NCBI RefSeq assembly: GCF_000744785.1
Contig: NZ_JQMO01000003.1
Span: 434,001 to 498,000 of the forward strand
DNA length: 64,000 bases
Reading direction: 5' to 3'
Source: Kitasatospora azatica KCTC 9699
Lineage (GTDB): Bacteria > Actinomycetota > Actinomycetes > Streptomycetales > Streptomycetaceae
In this document: positions 32,579 to 40,807 of the stretch, one piece after another
Position numbering within the stretch: position 1 is the stretch's first letter
Layout: each line of letters begins with the position of its first letter
The notes under the pieces: generated by a model
Database searches by the model: none
Seen by the model: only the letters and a program-made list of their open reading frames with translations
Told to the model about the DNA's origin: nothing
Translations under genes and position numbers: made by a program

Positions 32579-33583
32579 ATGGACCTGCCCCGCTTCACCG
32601 CGGCCGCCGTCCAGGCGTCCCCGGTCTACCTGGACGCCGCCGCGACCGTGGACAAGGCCGTCTCCCTCATCGGCGAGGCGGCCGGCCACGGCGCTTCGCT
32701 GATCGTCTTCCCCGAGGTGTTCGTCCCCGGATACCCCTACTGGAACTGGACGATGAACCCCGTCCAGGGCTCGCCCTGGTTCGAGCGGCTCTACCGCTCC
32801 TCGATCGACCTGCCGGGACCGCAGGTGGACGCCCTGCGCGAGGCCGCCCGCAGGCACGGCGTCACCGTGGTCATCGGCGTCAACGAACGCGGCGCGCACA
32901 GCCTGGGCGTGCTGTACAACACCCTGCTGACCATCGGCTCCGACGGCGAACTACTCGGTGTGCACCGCAAGTTGGTGCCGACCTGGGCCGAGAAGCTCAC
33001 CTGGACCGGCGGCGACGGCAGTTCGCTGAAGGTCCACCAGACCGAGATCGGCCCGCTCGGGGTACTCGCCTGCGGGGAGAACACCAACACCCTGGCCCGC
33101 TTCGCCCTCCTCGCCCAGGGCGAACTCGTCCACGCCGCAAGCTACATCGCGCTGCCGGTCGCCCCGCAGGACTACGACATGGCGGACGCCATCGCGGTCC
33201 GTACGGCGGCGCACAGCTTCGAGGGCAAGGTCTTCTCGGTGGTGGCCTGCTCGACCGTCTCCCCGCAGATCGTCGACCTGATCGCCGGCGAGGACGCGGA
33301 GATCCGCACGATGCTCGCCCGCCCGCGCAGCGCCCTGTCCGGCGTCTTCGGCCCCGACGGCCGCCCGGTCACCGAACCGCTGATCGACGAGGAGGGCATC
33401 GTCTACGCCGAGATCGACCTCGCCAAGTGCATCCAGCCCAAGCAGATGCACGACATCGTCGGCCACTACAACCGCTTCGACGTCTTCCAGCTCCAGGTCG
33501 ACAACCGCCCGCGCAGCGCGCTGACCTTCACCGCCCCGCCGATGGCGGAGCCCGTGCCGTCCGCTCCGAAGGAGGAAGCGTGA
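32579..33583 (+). CDS. Nitrilase (true nitrile aminohydrolase type)
   Basis: A 334-residue nitrilase with E46 (VFPEVFVPGYPYWNW), K131 (HRKLVPTWAEKL) and nucleophile C165 in ACGENTNTLARF. The CGENTN context distinguishes real nitrilases from amidases of the superfamily. It would turn an aryl or arylalkyl nitrile into the carboxylic acid plus ammonia. Its stop overlaps the gentisate dioxygenase start (GTGA), so it is translationally tied to the ring-cleavage enzyme, unlike a casual neighbour. Substrate is inferred from context only. Confidence 0.9.
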   Translation: MDLPRFTAAAVQASPVYLDAAATVDKAVSLIGEAAGHGASLIVFPEVFVPGYPYWNWTMNPVQGSPWFERLYRSSIDLPGPQVDALREAARRHGVTVVIGVNERGAHSLGVLYNTLLTIGSDGELLGVHRKLVPTWAEKLTWTGGDGSSLKVHQTEIGPLGVLACGENTNTLARFALLAQGELVHAASYIALPVAPQDYDMADAIAVRTAAHSFEGKVFSVVACSTVSPQIVDLIAGEDAEIRTMLARPRSALSGVFGPDGRPVTEPLIDEEGIVYAEIDLAKCIQPKQMHDIVGHYNRFDVFQLQVDNRPRSALTFTAPPMAEPVPSAPKEEA

Positions 33584-34701
33584 CCACCCACGACGACAAC
33601 CAGCCCGGTCGGGCCCGCGTGGCCGACAGCCCCGAACTGCTGGCCTACTACGACGAGTTGGCCAAGCTGGACGCGGGCGCCCTGTGGACCGTGGCCAACG
33701 ACATCGAGCCCTGGTACCCGCAGCCCAAGTCCGTTCCGGTGCTGTGGCGTTACCAGGAGCTGCGGCCGCTCGTCCACAAGGCGCTGCCGCTGGTGACGGC
33801 CGACGACGCCGGCCGACGCGTGGTCATGCTGGTCAACCCCGGCCGCACCGAGCTCAGCGCGGCCGTCGGCCTGCTCTACACCGGCCTGCAGATCATGGGC
33901 CCCGGCGAGGCCATGACCGCCCACCGCCACCAGGCCGCCGCCCTGCGCTTCGTCCACGAGGGCCACGGCGCCTGGACCATCATCGACGGCCAGAAGCTCA
34001 AGGTCGGCCCGGGAGACTTCGCCATCACCCCCAACGGCACCTGGCACGAGCACGGCAACGAGTCCGCCGACGCACCCGTGATCTGGCAGGACGGCCTGGA
34101 CATCCCCCTGGTCAACGCGCTCGACGCGGGCTTCTACCAGGTCCACCCCGAGCTGCACCAGGTGCCCGGAAAGGTCATCAACTCCTCCGTCCTCAGCTAC
34201 GGCACCAACCTGCTGCCGTACGGGATGGAGAAGTGGACCCGCCCGTACTCGCCGGTCTTCGGCTTCCCCTGGGAGCCGACCTACCAGGCGCTGCTCAACC
34301 TGGCCAAGGCCGTCGAGGGCTCACCGTACGACGGCGTGATCATGGAGTACACCAACCCCCTCACCGGCGGCCCGGTCATGCCGACCATGGGCGCCCACAT
34401 CCAGCTGCTGCGCCCCGGCCAGGCCACGCAGGCCCACCGCCACACCGGATCGGTGGTCTACACGGCGGCCAAGGGACGCGGCGTGTCGGTGATCGCGGGG
34501 CGGCGCTTCGAGTGGCAGCAGGGCGACATGTTCTGCGTCCCGTCCTGGGCCTGGCACGAGCACGCGAACCTCGACCAGTCCGAGGACGCCTGCCTGTTCT
34601 CGTTCAACGACTTCCCGGTCATGCGCTCGCTGAGCTTCTACCGCGAAGAGGCCCACGCCGACAACGACGGCCACCAGCCCGTCCAGCCGGGCGACCAGTA
34701 G
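33580..34701 (+). CDS. Gentisate 1,2-dioxygenase
   Basis: A 373-residue bicupin Fe(II) ring-cleaving enzyme. The N-terminal cupin carries the metal ligands in TAHRHQAAALRF and GTWHEHGNE. The C-terminal cupin has QAHRHTGSVVY and WAWHEHANLD. ENDIEPWYP-like and RPYSPVFGFPWEPTYQAL segments are typical. It opens gentisate to maleylpyruvate. GTG start at 33580 follows GGAGGAAGC and overlaps the nitrilase stop by four bases. It is followed after 54 bases by the hydrolase. Confidence 0.93.
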   Translation: MTTHDDNQPGRARVADSPELLAYYDELAKLDAGALWTVANDIEPWYPQPKSVPVLWRYQELRPLVHKALPLVTADDAGRRVVMLVNPGRTELSAAVGLLYTGLQIMGPGEAMTAHRHQAAALRFVHEGHGAWTIIDGQKLKVGPGDFAITPNGTWHEHGNESADAPVIWQDGLDIPLVNALDAGFYQVHPELHQVPGKVINSSVLSYGTNLLPYGMEKWTRPYSPVFGFPWEPTYQALLNLAKAVEGSPYDGVIMEYTNPLTGGPVMPTMGAHIQLLRPGQATQAHRHTGSVVYTAAKGRGVSVIAGRRFEWQQGDMFCVPSWAWHEHANLDQSEDACLFSFNDFPVMRSLSFYREEAHADNDGHQPVQPGDQ

Positions 34702-34755
34702 AACGTGCCGGCCCACTGCCCCGTCCTCCCGACAGCGTCACCGCAAGGAGCCACC

Positions 34756-35661
34756 ATGCGCCTGGTCACCTACACCCCGAACGACACCAGCCAGGCGCCC
34801 GCCCGCCTCGGCGCCCAACTCGGCGACCGGGTGGTCGATCTCGCCACCGCGGCCCGGCTGGCCGGCACCGACCTGCCCGGCGACCTGCTCTCCGTCGTCC
34901 GGACCGGGCCGCCGGCCCTGGACGCGGCACGCGCCCTGCTCCAGGGCGAGATCCCGGCCGAGGCGGTCCATGAGCTCGCCGGCGTCACCCTGCTGGCCCC
35001 GCTGCGCCCCGGCAAGATCATCGGCGTCGGGCTGAACTACGTCGAACACGTCGCCGAGTCCCACCGCACCCTGGACACCGACCGCGAACTCCCCGACCGG
35101 CCGGTGCTGTTCTCCAAGCCGGCCACCGCCGTCACCGGCCCCGGACAGCCGATCCTGCACAACGCCGACCTGACCAAGCAGCTCGACTGGGAGTGCGAAC
35201 TCGCCGTCGTCATCGGCCGAACCGCGTTCCGGGTGGCCGAGGACGACGCGCTGGACCACGTCTTCGGCTACAGCATCATCAACGACATCAGCGCCCGCGA
35301 CCAGCGCCGCTCCGGCCAGTGGTTCTTCTCCAAGGGCCAGGACTCCTACGCCCCCTTCGGCCCGGCCGTCGTCACGGCCGACGAGATCCCCGACCCGCAG
35401 AACCTCGACCTGTCGCTGCGCGTCAACGGGGAGACCAAGCAGGACTCCAACACCCGCCACATGCTCTTCAGGATCCAGCGGCTGATCGCCGACATCTCCT
35501 CCGGCGTCACCCTGGAGCCCGGCGACGTCATCGCCACCGGCTCCCCGTCCGGGGTCGGCGCCGGCCAGGTGCCCCCGCAGTTCCTCCAGCCCGGCGACCT
35601 GGTCGAGGCCACCATCGAGCTGGTGGGCACCCTCGCCAACCCGGTCGTCGACGCCCGCTGA
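34756..35661 (+). CDS. Fumarylacetoacetase-family hydrolase (probable maleylpyruvate/fumarylpyruvate hydrolase)
   Basis: A 301-residue FAH-family enzyme. The N-terminal domain is ~1-75; the catalytic domain has the metal-binding acidic residues in WECELAVVIG and GYSIINDISARDQ, then LFSKPATAVTGPGQPI and GDVIATGSPSGVGAG. In gentisate routes this family cleaves maleyl- or fumarylpyruvate to pyruvate plus a C4 diacid. No GSH-dependent maleylpyruvate isomerase lies between it and the dioxygenase. A maleate isomerase follows, so direct hydrolysis of maleylpyruvate to maleate is the better reading. Confidence 0.88.
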   Translation: MRLVTYTPNDTSQAPARLGAQLGDRVVDLATAARLAGTDLPGDLLSVVRTGPPALDAARALLQGEIPAEAVHELAGVTLLAPLRPGKIIGVGLNYVEHVAESHRTLDTDRELPDRPVLFSKPATAVTGPGQPILHNADLTKQLDWECELAVVIGRTAFRVAEDDALDHVFGYSIINDISARDQRRSGQWFFSKGQDSYAPFGPAVVTADEIPDPQNLDLSLRVNGETKQDSNTRHMLFRIQRLIADISSGVTLEPGDVIATGSPSGVGAGQVPPQFLQPGDLVEATIELVGTLANPVVDAR

Positions 35662-35737
35662 ACTCTTCTGGGTCGGCTTCCCCTCGCCCGGTCCCCCGGC
35701 CCACCCACCCCGCAGCACGAACCCAAGGGAGCGCCCC

Positions 35738-36535
35738 GTGTCGGCACGCACCTACCGGATCGGCCAGATCGTCCCCAGTTCCAACGTCACCATGGAGACC
35801 GAGGTCCCCGCCATCCTGCGCGCCCGGGAGACCATCGCCCCCGAGCGCTTCACCTTCCACTCCAGCCGTATGCGGATGACCCGGGTCACCCCCGACCAAC
35901 TCAAGGCGATGGACGCCGACTCCGACCGCTGCGCCGTCGAACTCTCCGACGCCGCAGTCGATGTCCTCGGCTACGCCTGCCTGGTCGCGATCATGAGCAT
36001 GGGCCACGGCTACCACCGCGTCTCCCAACAGCGCCTGCACGCCCGCACCGTCGAGAACGGCGCCCCCGCCCCGGTGGTCACCAGCGCCGGCGCCCTGGTC
36101 AACGGCCTGCACACGCTCGGCGCGAAGAAGATCGCGCTGGTCGCCCCCTACCTGCGCCCGCTGACCCGCACCGTGGTCGACTACCTGACCAACGAGGGCA
36201 TCACCGTCCTCGACTACGAAGCCCTGGAGATCCCCGGCAACCTCGACGTCGCCGCCCACGATCCTGCCGAGCTGCCCGCCATCGCCAAGCGCCTCGACCA
36301 CGCCGAGGCCGACGCCGTCGTGCTGTCCGCCTGCGTCCAACTGCCGTCGCTGGCCGCCATCGAGGAAGCCGAACAGCAGCTCGGCAAGCCCGTCGTCTCC
36401 GCAGCCGTCTGCACCGTCCACCAGATGCTGCGCTCCCTGGGCCTGCCGGCGCTCGCCCCCGGCGCCGGCCACCTGCTCTCCGGCGCCTACGCCGAGGCCC
36501 GGCGGCGGACCGACGGCGCCCCGGTCGCGGGCTGA
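35738..36535 (+). CDS. Maleate cis-trans isomerase (Asp/Glu racemase superfamily)
   Basis: A 265-residue protein with the two catalytic cysteines expected for maleate isomerases: C81 (GYACLVAIMSMG) and C199 (LSACVQLPSLAAI). The opening IVPSSNVTMETEVPAIL is family-typical. It converts maleate to fumarate. Placed right after the FAH hydrolase, it would feed the product into the TCA cycle. GTG start at 35738 with AAGGGAG upstream. A 12-bp tandem repeat follows its stop. Confidence 0.9.
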   Translation: MSARTYRIGQIVPSSNVTMETEVPAILRARETIAPERFTFHSSRMRMTRVTPDQLKAMDADSDRCAVELSDAAVDVLGYACLVAIMSMGHGYHRVSQQRLHARTVENGAPAPVVTSAGALVNGLHTLGAKKIALVAPYLRPLTRTVVDYLTNEGITVLDYEALEIPGNLDVAAHDPAELPAIAKRLDHAEADAVVLSACVQLPSLAAIEEAEQQLGKPVVSAAVCTVHQMLRSLGLPALAPGAGHLLSGAYAEARRRTDGAPVAG

Positions 36536-36555
36536 ACCCGGGGCGTGCCGGCCCC

Positions 36556-36591
36556 CTTTACAGCTCGCTCTACGGCTCCCTTTACGGCCCC
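36556..36591. repeat. 12-bp tandem repeat, three units
   Basis: CTTTACAGCTCG, CTCTACGGCTCC, CTTTACGGCCCC lie in the 114-base gap between the maleate isomerase and PaaX-family genes. Confidence 0.75.
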
Positions 36592-36649
36592 GGGCAGCGG
36601 CACCACCGCTCGGTATGATCACGGAACCAGCGACGAAGGAGGGCAGAGC

Positions 36650-37483
36650 ATGTCGGAGAGCACGGCGCGGCCCAGTTCCCTGATCAACACCGTCTACGGC
36701 GAGTTCGTCCGCCGCCTCGGCGGCTGGATCTCCATCGCCGACCTGATCGGGCTGATGGCGGAACTGGACGTCGACGGGCCCGCCGTCCGCTCCGCCATCT
36801 CCCGGCTCAAGAAGGGCGGCACCCTCGTCCAGGAGCGCCGCACCGGCACCGGCTACCGCCTCGGCCCCGACCTGGGCCCGGTCTTCGACGAAGGCGACCG
36901 CCGCATCTTCGGCAGCCTCGAACCCGCCGCCCTCGAGGACGGCTGGGTGATCGCGGTGTTCTCGGTGCCCGAGTCCGAGCGTGCCCACCGCCACCAGCTG
37001 CGCTCCCGGCTCACCTGGCTCGGCTTCGGCAACGCCTCCCCCGGCGTCTGGCTCGCCCCCGCCCGCCTGCTGCCCGACGCGCGGCGGCTGCTCCAGCGGC
37101 TCGGCCTCGCCGAGTACGTCCATCTGTTCACCTCCGACTACGCCGGCTTCGCCGACCTGAAGGAGGCGGTGAGTTCCTGGTGGGACTTCGCCGCCATCGA
37201 AGCGCAGTACGCCGCCTTCACCGACACCTACCAGCCCGTCGCGGAAGAGCTGCGGCAGGAGCCGAGGATCGACGACGTCGAGGCGTTCCGCGACTACGTG
37301 CCGATGCTCACCGACTGGCGGCGCCTGCCCTATCTCGACCCCGGCCTGCCGGTGGAACTGCTGCCCGACGACTGGAACGCCGTCGAAGCCCGCCAGATCT
37401 TCGTCCGACTCCACACCCGGCTGGCCGAACCCAGCCTGCGCCACGTCGTCAAGGTCACCGGCCTGGAGCCGCGGAACGCCTAG
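36650..37483 (+). CDS. PaaX-family transcriptional regulator
   Basis: A 277-residue PaaX-type protein. A winged HTH (FVRRLGGWISIADLIGLMAELDVDGPAVRSAISRLKKGG in parts, ~14-60) is followed by the central and C-terminal PaaX domains (GWVIAVFSVPESERAHRHQLRSRLTWLGFG..., WDFAAIEAQYAAF). Known PaaX proteins sense aryl-CoA thioesters such as phenylacetyl-CoA. Here the signal is likely the CoA ester made by the ligase gene. ATG at 36650 follows GAAGGAGGG. It is inside the cluster and on the same strand. Confidence 0.9.
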   Translation: MSESTARPSSLINTVYGEFVRRLGGWISIADLIGLMAELDVDGPAVRSAISRLKKGGTLVQERRTGTGYRLGPDLGPVFDEGDRRIFGSLEPAALEDGWVIAVFSVPESERAHRHQLRSRLTWLGFGNASPGVWLAPARLLPDARRLLQRLGLAEYVHLFTSDYAGFADLKEAVSSWWDFAAIEAQYAAFTDTYQPVAEELRQEPRIDDVEAFRDYVPMLTDWRRLPYLDPGLPVELLPDDWNAVEARQIFVRLHTRLAEPSLRHVVKVTGLEPRNA

Positions 37484-37553
37484 CCCGCCCGTCCTCGCGA
37501 CGCTCGGCCGCACTTACGGTTACACGTGTCATCCCGAATCACCGCTTGCTTTC

Positions 37554-37566
37554 TGACGCTCCGTCA
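37554..37566. promoter_or_regulatory. Candidate operator, TGAC-N5-GTCA, before the amidohydrolase gene
   Basis: TGACGCTCCGTCA has the same TGAC/GTCA half-sites as the site at 27857-27868 in front of the cluster. The shared pattern hints at one regulator, possibly the PaaX-family protein; spacing differs by one base. Confidence 0.35.
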
Positions 37567-37594
37567 CGAGTCCCGTCACAAGTGAGGACCAGAC

Positions 37595-39223
37595 ATGTCA
37601 CAGCCGCACGCCGACCTGCTGATCAGGGCACACGCCGTGCACACCCTGGTGCCCGGCGAACCGGTCCAGCGGGCCCTCGCCGTCACCGGCGAGCGGATCA
37701 GCGCGCTCTCGCCCGAGCCGAACGGCCTGGACCACCTGGTCACCGAACACACCGCGGTCATCGACGCCACCGACGCGACCGTGCTGCCGGCCTTCGACGA
37801 CACCCACACCCACCTCATCTTCGCCGCCTACAGCAGCCACGACGTGCCCGTCCACCAGGCCCGCAGCATCCCCGAGTTCCTCGACCTGATCCGGCAGCGC
37901 GCCGCCGTCACCCCGCCGGGCGAGTGGATCCGCACCACCACGAACTGGCAGGAACTCAACCTCGCCGAACGGCGGATGCCCACCCGCGCCGAACTCGACC
38001 AGGTCACCGCCGAGCACCCGGTGCTGGTCAAGCGCGGCGGCCACAACGACATGCTCAACTCCCCTGCGCTGCGGCTGGCCGGCATCACCGCCGACACCCC
38101 GGAGCCGCCCGGCGGCCAGATCGTCCGCGACCAGGACGGCCGGCCGACCGGCCGTCTGGTCGGCACCGCCCTGGCCCTGGTCGAGAAGCTCCTGCCGCGC
38201 CCGGACCTCGCGACCCGCATCGACGGCCTGCGGGCGGCCTCCCAGGACTACGCCGCCACCGGCATCGGCACGGTGCGCGACTGCCTGGTCCCGATCGAGG
38301 ACCTCGACGTGCTGCGCGCCGCCCACCAGGCCGGGGCACTGCACGTCCGGATGCGGGCCCTGGTGTCAGGCTTCGGCGCGCGCTCCGCGGCCGAGGTCGA
38401 CGAACTGCTGGACCGCATGGAGCCGTGGCGCGACGCCGAGGACCCCTGGCTGCAGGTCTGGGGCGTGAAGTTCGGCATCGACGGCGGCATCGAGGCCGGT
38501 GCGCTGGAAGAGCCGTATGCCGACCGGGACTGCTACCAGGGCCTGCTGCTGTGGGAGCCCGACACCCTGGTCGCCACCATCGAGCGGGTGGTCCGGCACG
38601 GCTGGCGGGTGGGCGTGCACGCCTGGGGCGACCGCGGACTGCGGATCCTGCTGGACGTGTACGAGCAGGTCCTCGACCGCCACCCTGGCCTGGAGCCCGG
38701 CACCCTGGTCATCGAACACGGTGGCCTGGCCACCCCCGAGCAGCGGGCCCGCGCGATCCGCCTCGGCATCCCGGTCACCGTCCAGCACCCCCTGCTGCAC
38801 GACGCGGCCGCCCCGCAGATCCAGGCCTGGGGCCCGCAACGGGTCCGCGACATCTTCCCGCTGCGCGAATGGATCGACGAGGGTGCGCTCATCACCGCCG
38901 GATCCGATTTCCCCGTCGGCCCGTACGGCGCCATGCCCTCGCTGTGGGGCATGACGACCCGTCAGACCGCAGTCGGAGTCCAGGGAGCCGAGCACGCCAT
39001 CAGCCGCGCGGAAGCGGTCGCCCTGCACACCACCAACGCGGCGCGGCTGCTCGGCGAGGACGGCGAGCGCGGCACCCTCGCCGTCGGCGCCCTCGCGGAC
39101 CTGACCGTCTGGCCCGAGGACCCCTTCACCCGCCCGATCGAGGGCCTGGCCGCCATGCGCCCGACCGTCACCCTGGTCGGCGGACGCGCCGTGCACGACC
39201 CCGCCGGGCTGGCGACGCCGTAG
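37595..39223 (+). CDS. YtcJ-type amidohydrolase
   Basis: A 542-residue metal-dependent amidohydrolase (amidohydrolase_3). The N-terminal HxH metal motif is in AFDDTHTHLIFAAY. Other segments are VKFGIDGGIEAGALEEPY, GVHAWGDRG, VIEHGGLA, and the late Asp in TAGSDFPVGPYG. Such enzymes hydrolyse amide, carbamate or cyclic N-acyl bonds; the substrate is unknown. Its place at the end of the aromatic cluster suggests release of an acid from an amide precursor. AGTGAGGACC precedes the ATG. Confidence 0.85.
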   Translation: MSQPHADLLIRAHAVHTLVPGEPVQRALAVTGERISALSPEPNGLDHLVTEHTAVIDATDATVLPAFDDTHTHLIFAAYSSHDVPVHQARSIPEFLDLIRQRAAVTPPGEWIRTTTNWQELNLAERRMPTRAELDQVTAEHPVLVKRGGHNDMLNSPALRLAGITADTPEPPGGQIVRDQDGRPTGRLVGTALALVEKLLPRPDLATRIDGLRAASQDYAATGIGTVRDCLVPIEDLDVLRAAHQAGALHVRMRALVSGFGARSAAEVDELLDRMEPWRDAEDPWLQVWGVKFGIDGGIEAGALEEPYADRDCYQGLLLWEPDTLVATIERVVRHGWRVGVHAWGDRGLRILLDVYEQVLDRHPGLEPGTLVIEHGGLATPEQRARAIRLGIPVTVQHPLLHDAAAPQIQAWGPQRVRDIFPLREWIDEGALITAGSDFPVGPYGAMPSLWGMTTRQTAVGVQGAEHAISRAEAVALHTTNAARLLGEDGERGTLAVGALADLTVWPEDPFTRPIEGLAAMRPTVTLVGGRAVHDPAGLATP

Positions 39224-40078
39224 CTAGGACCTGTCTGAGGGCGGAGCGCCGAAGCGGGCGAGGTAGTGCCAGACCCGCTTGAGGGACTGCTCGTCGTGGG
39301 CGCCGGCACGGGCGGCGGTGCCGATGATCGCGGGGTCGAGGTGACCGTCCCGGGCGATCTCGGCGCCGAGGTCGACGAACTCCTGGCCGCGGAAGTCGGG
39401 GTGGCGGCGCAGCTCGGCCACGCTCAGCCGGTAGCCGCCGTGCCACTCGACGGGGCAGGGCAGCCGGCGGGCCGCCGCCTCGATCTCGGTGCCGCGGTAG
39501 CAGGGGTCCAGGACCAGGGCCTCGATGTGCTCGGCGAGCAGCACCGGGCCGTGCACCTGGGCCTCGATGTAGTCGTCCAGCGGGTCGCGGGAGTCGGCGG
39601 CGGCCAGCTCGATCAAGGCGCTGAGCGCGGTGGCCACGCCGAAGTCGGTGGGCTCGGTGAAGCTGTCGGGATAACAGAAGGTGGCGCGGCCGACTGCCTC
39701 GGCGACCAGCCGGAAGTGCGCCGAGCCGAACCGGGGCGCCGCGCCGACCTGCTGCCGGCGGAAGTCCAACGCGCCGTAGACCGGGCGCTGGTGGGCCGGC
39801 GCCTCGTCGTAGGCGCCGCCGAAGATCCGCTGCTCCCAGCGCCAACGGTCGCCGCCCGGGTGCGCGGTCAGGCCGCCGTTGCTGGTGCCGGTGACGAACT
39901 GCGAACGGTAGACGCCGGCCTGACCCATCGCCACGAGGATCGGGCGGCCGCCGATCAGCCGGTCCGGATGGAAGTTGAGCGTCACCCGCAGGCTCGGCTC
40001 CGCGGCGCTGCCGTTGGCATGCGCGGCGACATGGCGCAGGGCGCGAAGCTGGGGCGAATCATCGGTGTCGAGACTCAT
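39224..40078 (-). CDS. DUF3626-domain protein
   Basis: A 284-residue protein matching the DUF3626 pattern (LRVTLNFHPDRLIGGRPILVAMGQAGVYRSQF in parts, GTSNGGLTAHPGGDRWRWEQRIFGGAYD in parts). Biochemical function is not established. It has no signal peptide, and its stop directly abuts the end of the amidohydrolase gene (39223/39224, convergent). ATG at 40078. Confidence 0.8.
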   Translation of the reverse strand: MSLDTDDSPQLRALRHVAAHANGSAAEPSLRVTLNFHPDRLIGGRPILVAMGQAGVYRSQFVTGTSNGGLTAHPGGDRWRWEQRIFGGAYDEAPAHQRPVYGALDFRRQQVGAAPRFGSAHFRLVAEAVGRATFCYPDSFTEPTDFGVATALSALIELAAADSRDPLDDYIEAQVHGPVLLAEHIEALVLDPCYRGTEIEAAARRLPCPVEWHGGYRLSVAELRRHPDFRGQEFVDLGAEIARDGHLDPAIIGTAARAGAHDEQSLKRVWHYLARFGAPPSDRS

Positions 40079-40191
40079 GTAGGGCAGTCTGCCCGAGGAT
40101 GATCAGTGGCCGACAGCCCCGGTGTGCTGGCTCGGACACCAGCCGCAAGGACATGGACGGCTCGACCTGGGGCTGACCGCTTCCGTGCCCC

Positions 40192-40237
40192 GTCCCCGCA
40201 CTCCGGCGGACACCGCCGACCGGTCGAGTGCGGGGAC
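40192..40237. terminator. Nested hairpin near the tautomerase gene
   Basis: A 12-bp perfect outer stem, GTCCCCGCACTC / GAGTGCGGGGAC, encloses an inner CGGCGG-ACA-CCGCCG hairpin. It begins about 20 bases after the stop of the minus-strand tautomerase gene, so it probably terminates that transcript. Confidence 0.7.
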
Positions 40238-40257
40238 ACGATGAAGGGCCGGTGCGG

Positions 40258-40488
40258 TCAGGCGGCGCCGGTGTCGGTCGGTGTCGCCTCGCCGAGCATG
40301 GCGAGGGTCAGCACGTTGCCGGAGATGCCCCAGCCGCCGTCGGCGACCTCCTCGACCAGAACCATGGTGTTGTTGCGGGCGCGCTCACCGTAGATCTCGA
40401 CGTACAGCTCGGTGGTGCGGGTGACGATCTCCTCCTTCTGCCTCGGGGTGAGGGTCTTCTCGGGGACCTTGAAGTTCGCGAACGGCAT
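40258..40488 (-). CDS. 4-oxalocrotonate tautomerase-family protein
   Basis: A 76-residue tautomerase subunit. After removal of Met the N-terminus is Pro (PFANFKVPEKTLTPRQKEEI), the catalytic base of this superfamily. VEEVADGGWGISGN matches the small-tautomerase pattern. It probably acts as an oligomer; substrate unknown. It sits beside remnants of a regulator and an SDR gene, the usual neighbours of such tautomerases. Confidence 0.87.
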   Translation of the reverse strand: MPFANFKVPEKTLTPRQKEEIVTRTTELYVEIYGERARNNTMVLVEEVADGGWGISGNVLTLAMLGEATPTDTGAA

Positions 40489-40517
40489 GGCTGGTTGTTC
40501 CTTCTCTCAGTGGGGCG

Positions 40518-40646
40518 TTACAGGGAGCTGCCTGCGGTGAGCAGGCTGTCCAGTCCGGTGCGGCGGAAGAAGTCGGCGCGGAGGCGGTCGGCGACGTCCG
40601 CGCGCACGGCGATCGCCCGGCCACTGCCGGCGACGGCCTCCTTCAC
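40518..40646 (-). pseudogene. Fragment of an SDR-type oxidoreductase
   Basis: A 42-codon frame (VKEAVAGSGRAIAVRADVAD...FFRRTGLDSLLTAGSSL) carries the internal SDR signature GRAIAVRADVAD but lacks the Rossmann glycine motif and the catalytic YxxxK. It appears to be an internally deleted remnant upstream of the tautomerase gene. Confidence 0.5.
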
Positions 40647-40649
40647 GAC

Positions 40650-40807
40650 TCGACTGCTACAACCTGCTCAGCGAGGACGGACGGCAACGCCTGCTGTGGT
40701 TCACCGCCCCGCCCGGAAGTCCGGGAGCCGAGCAGTTGGCACTGCTGTCTGTCGTAGGGACCCAGGAGCTGAGCGTCACGGAAGGCGTGGCACCCCGGCC
40801 GGCTTGA
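40650..40807 (+). pseudogene. C-terminal fragment of an MmyB-like XRE regulator
   Basis: The frame reads RLDCYNLLSEDGRQRLLWFTA then PPGSPGAEQLALLSVVGTQELS. This resembles the ligand-binding C-terminus of MmyB-type regulators (the PGSP...LALL ending). No HTH part is present upstream. Divergent from the SDR fragment, which is a common arrangement of intact copies. Confidence 0.5.
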
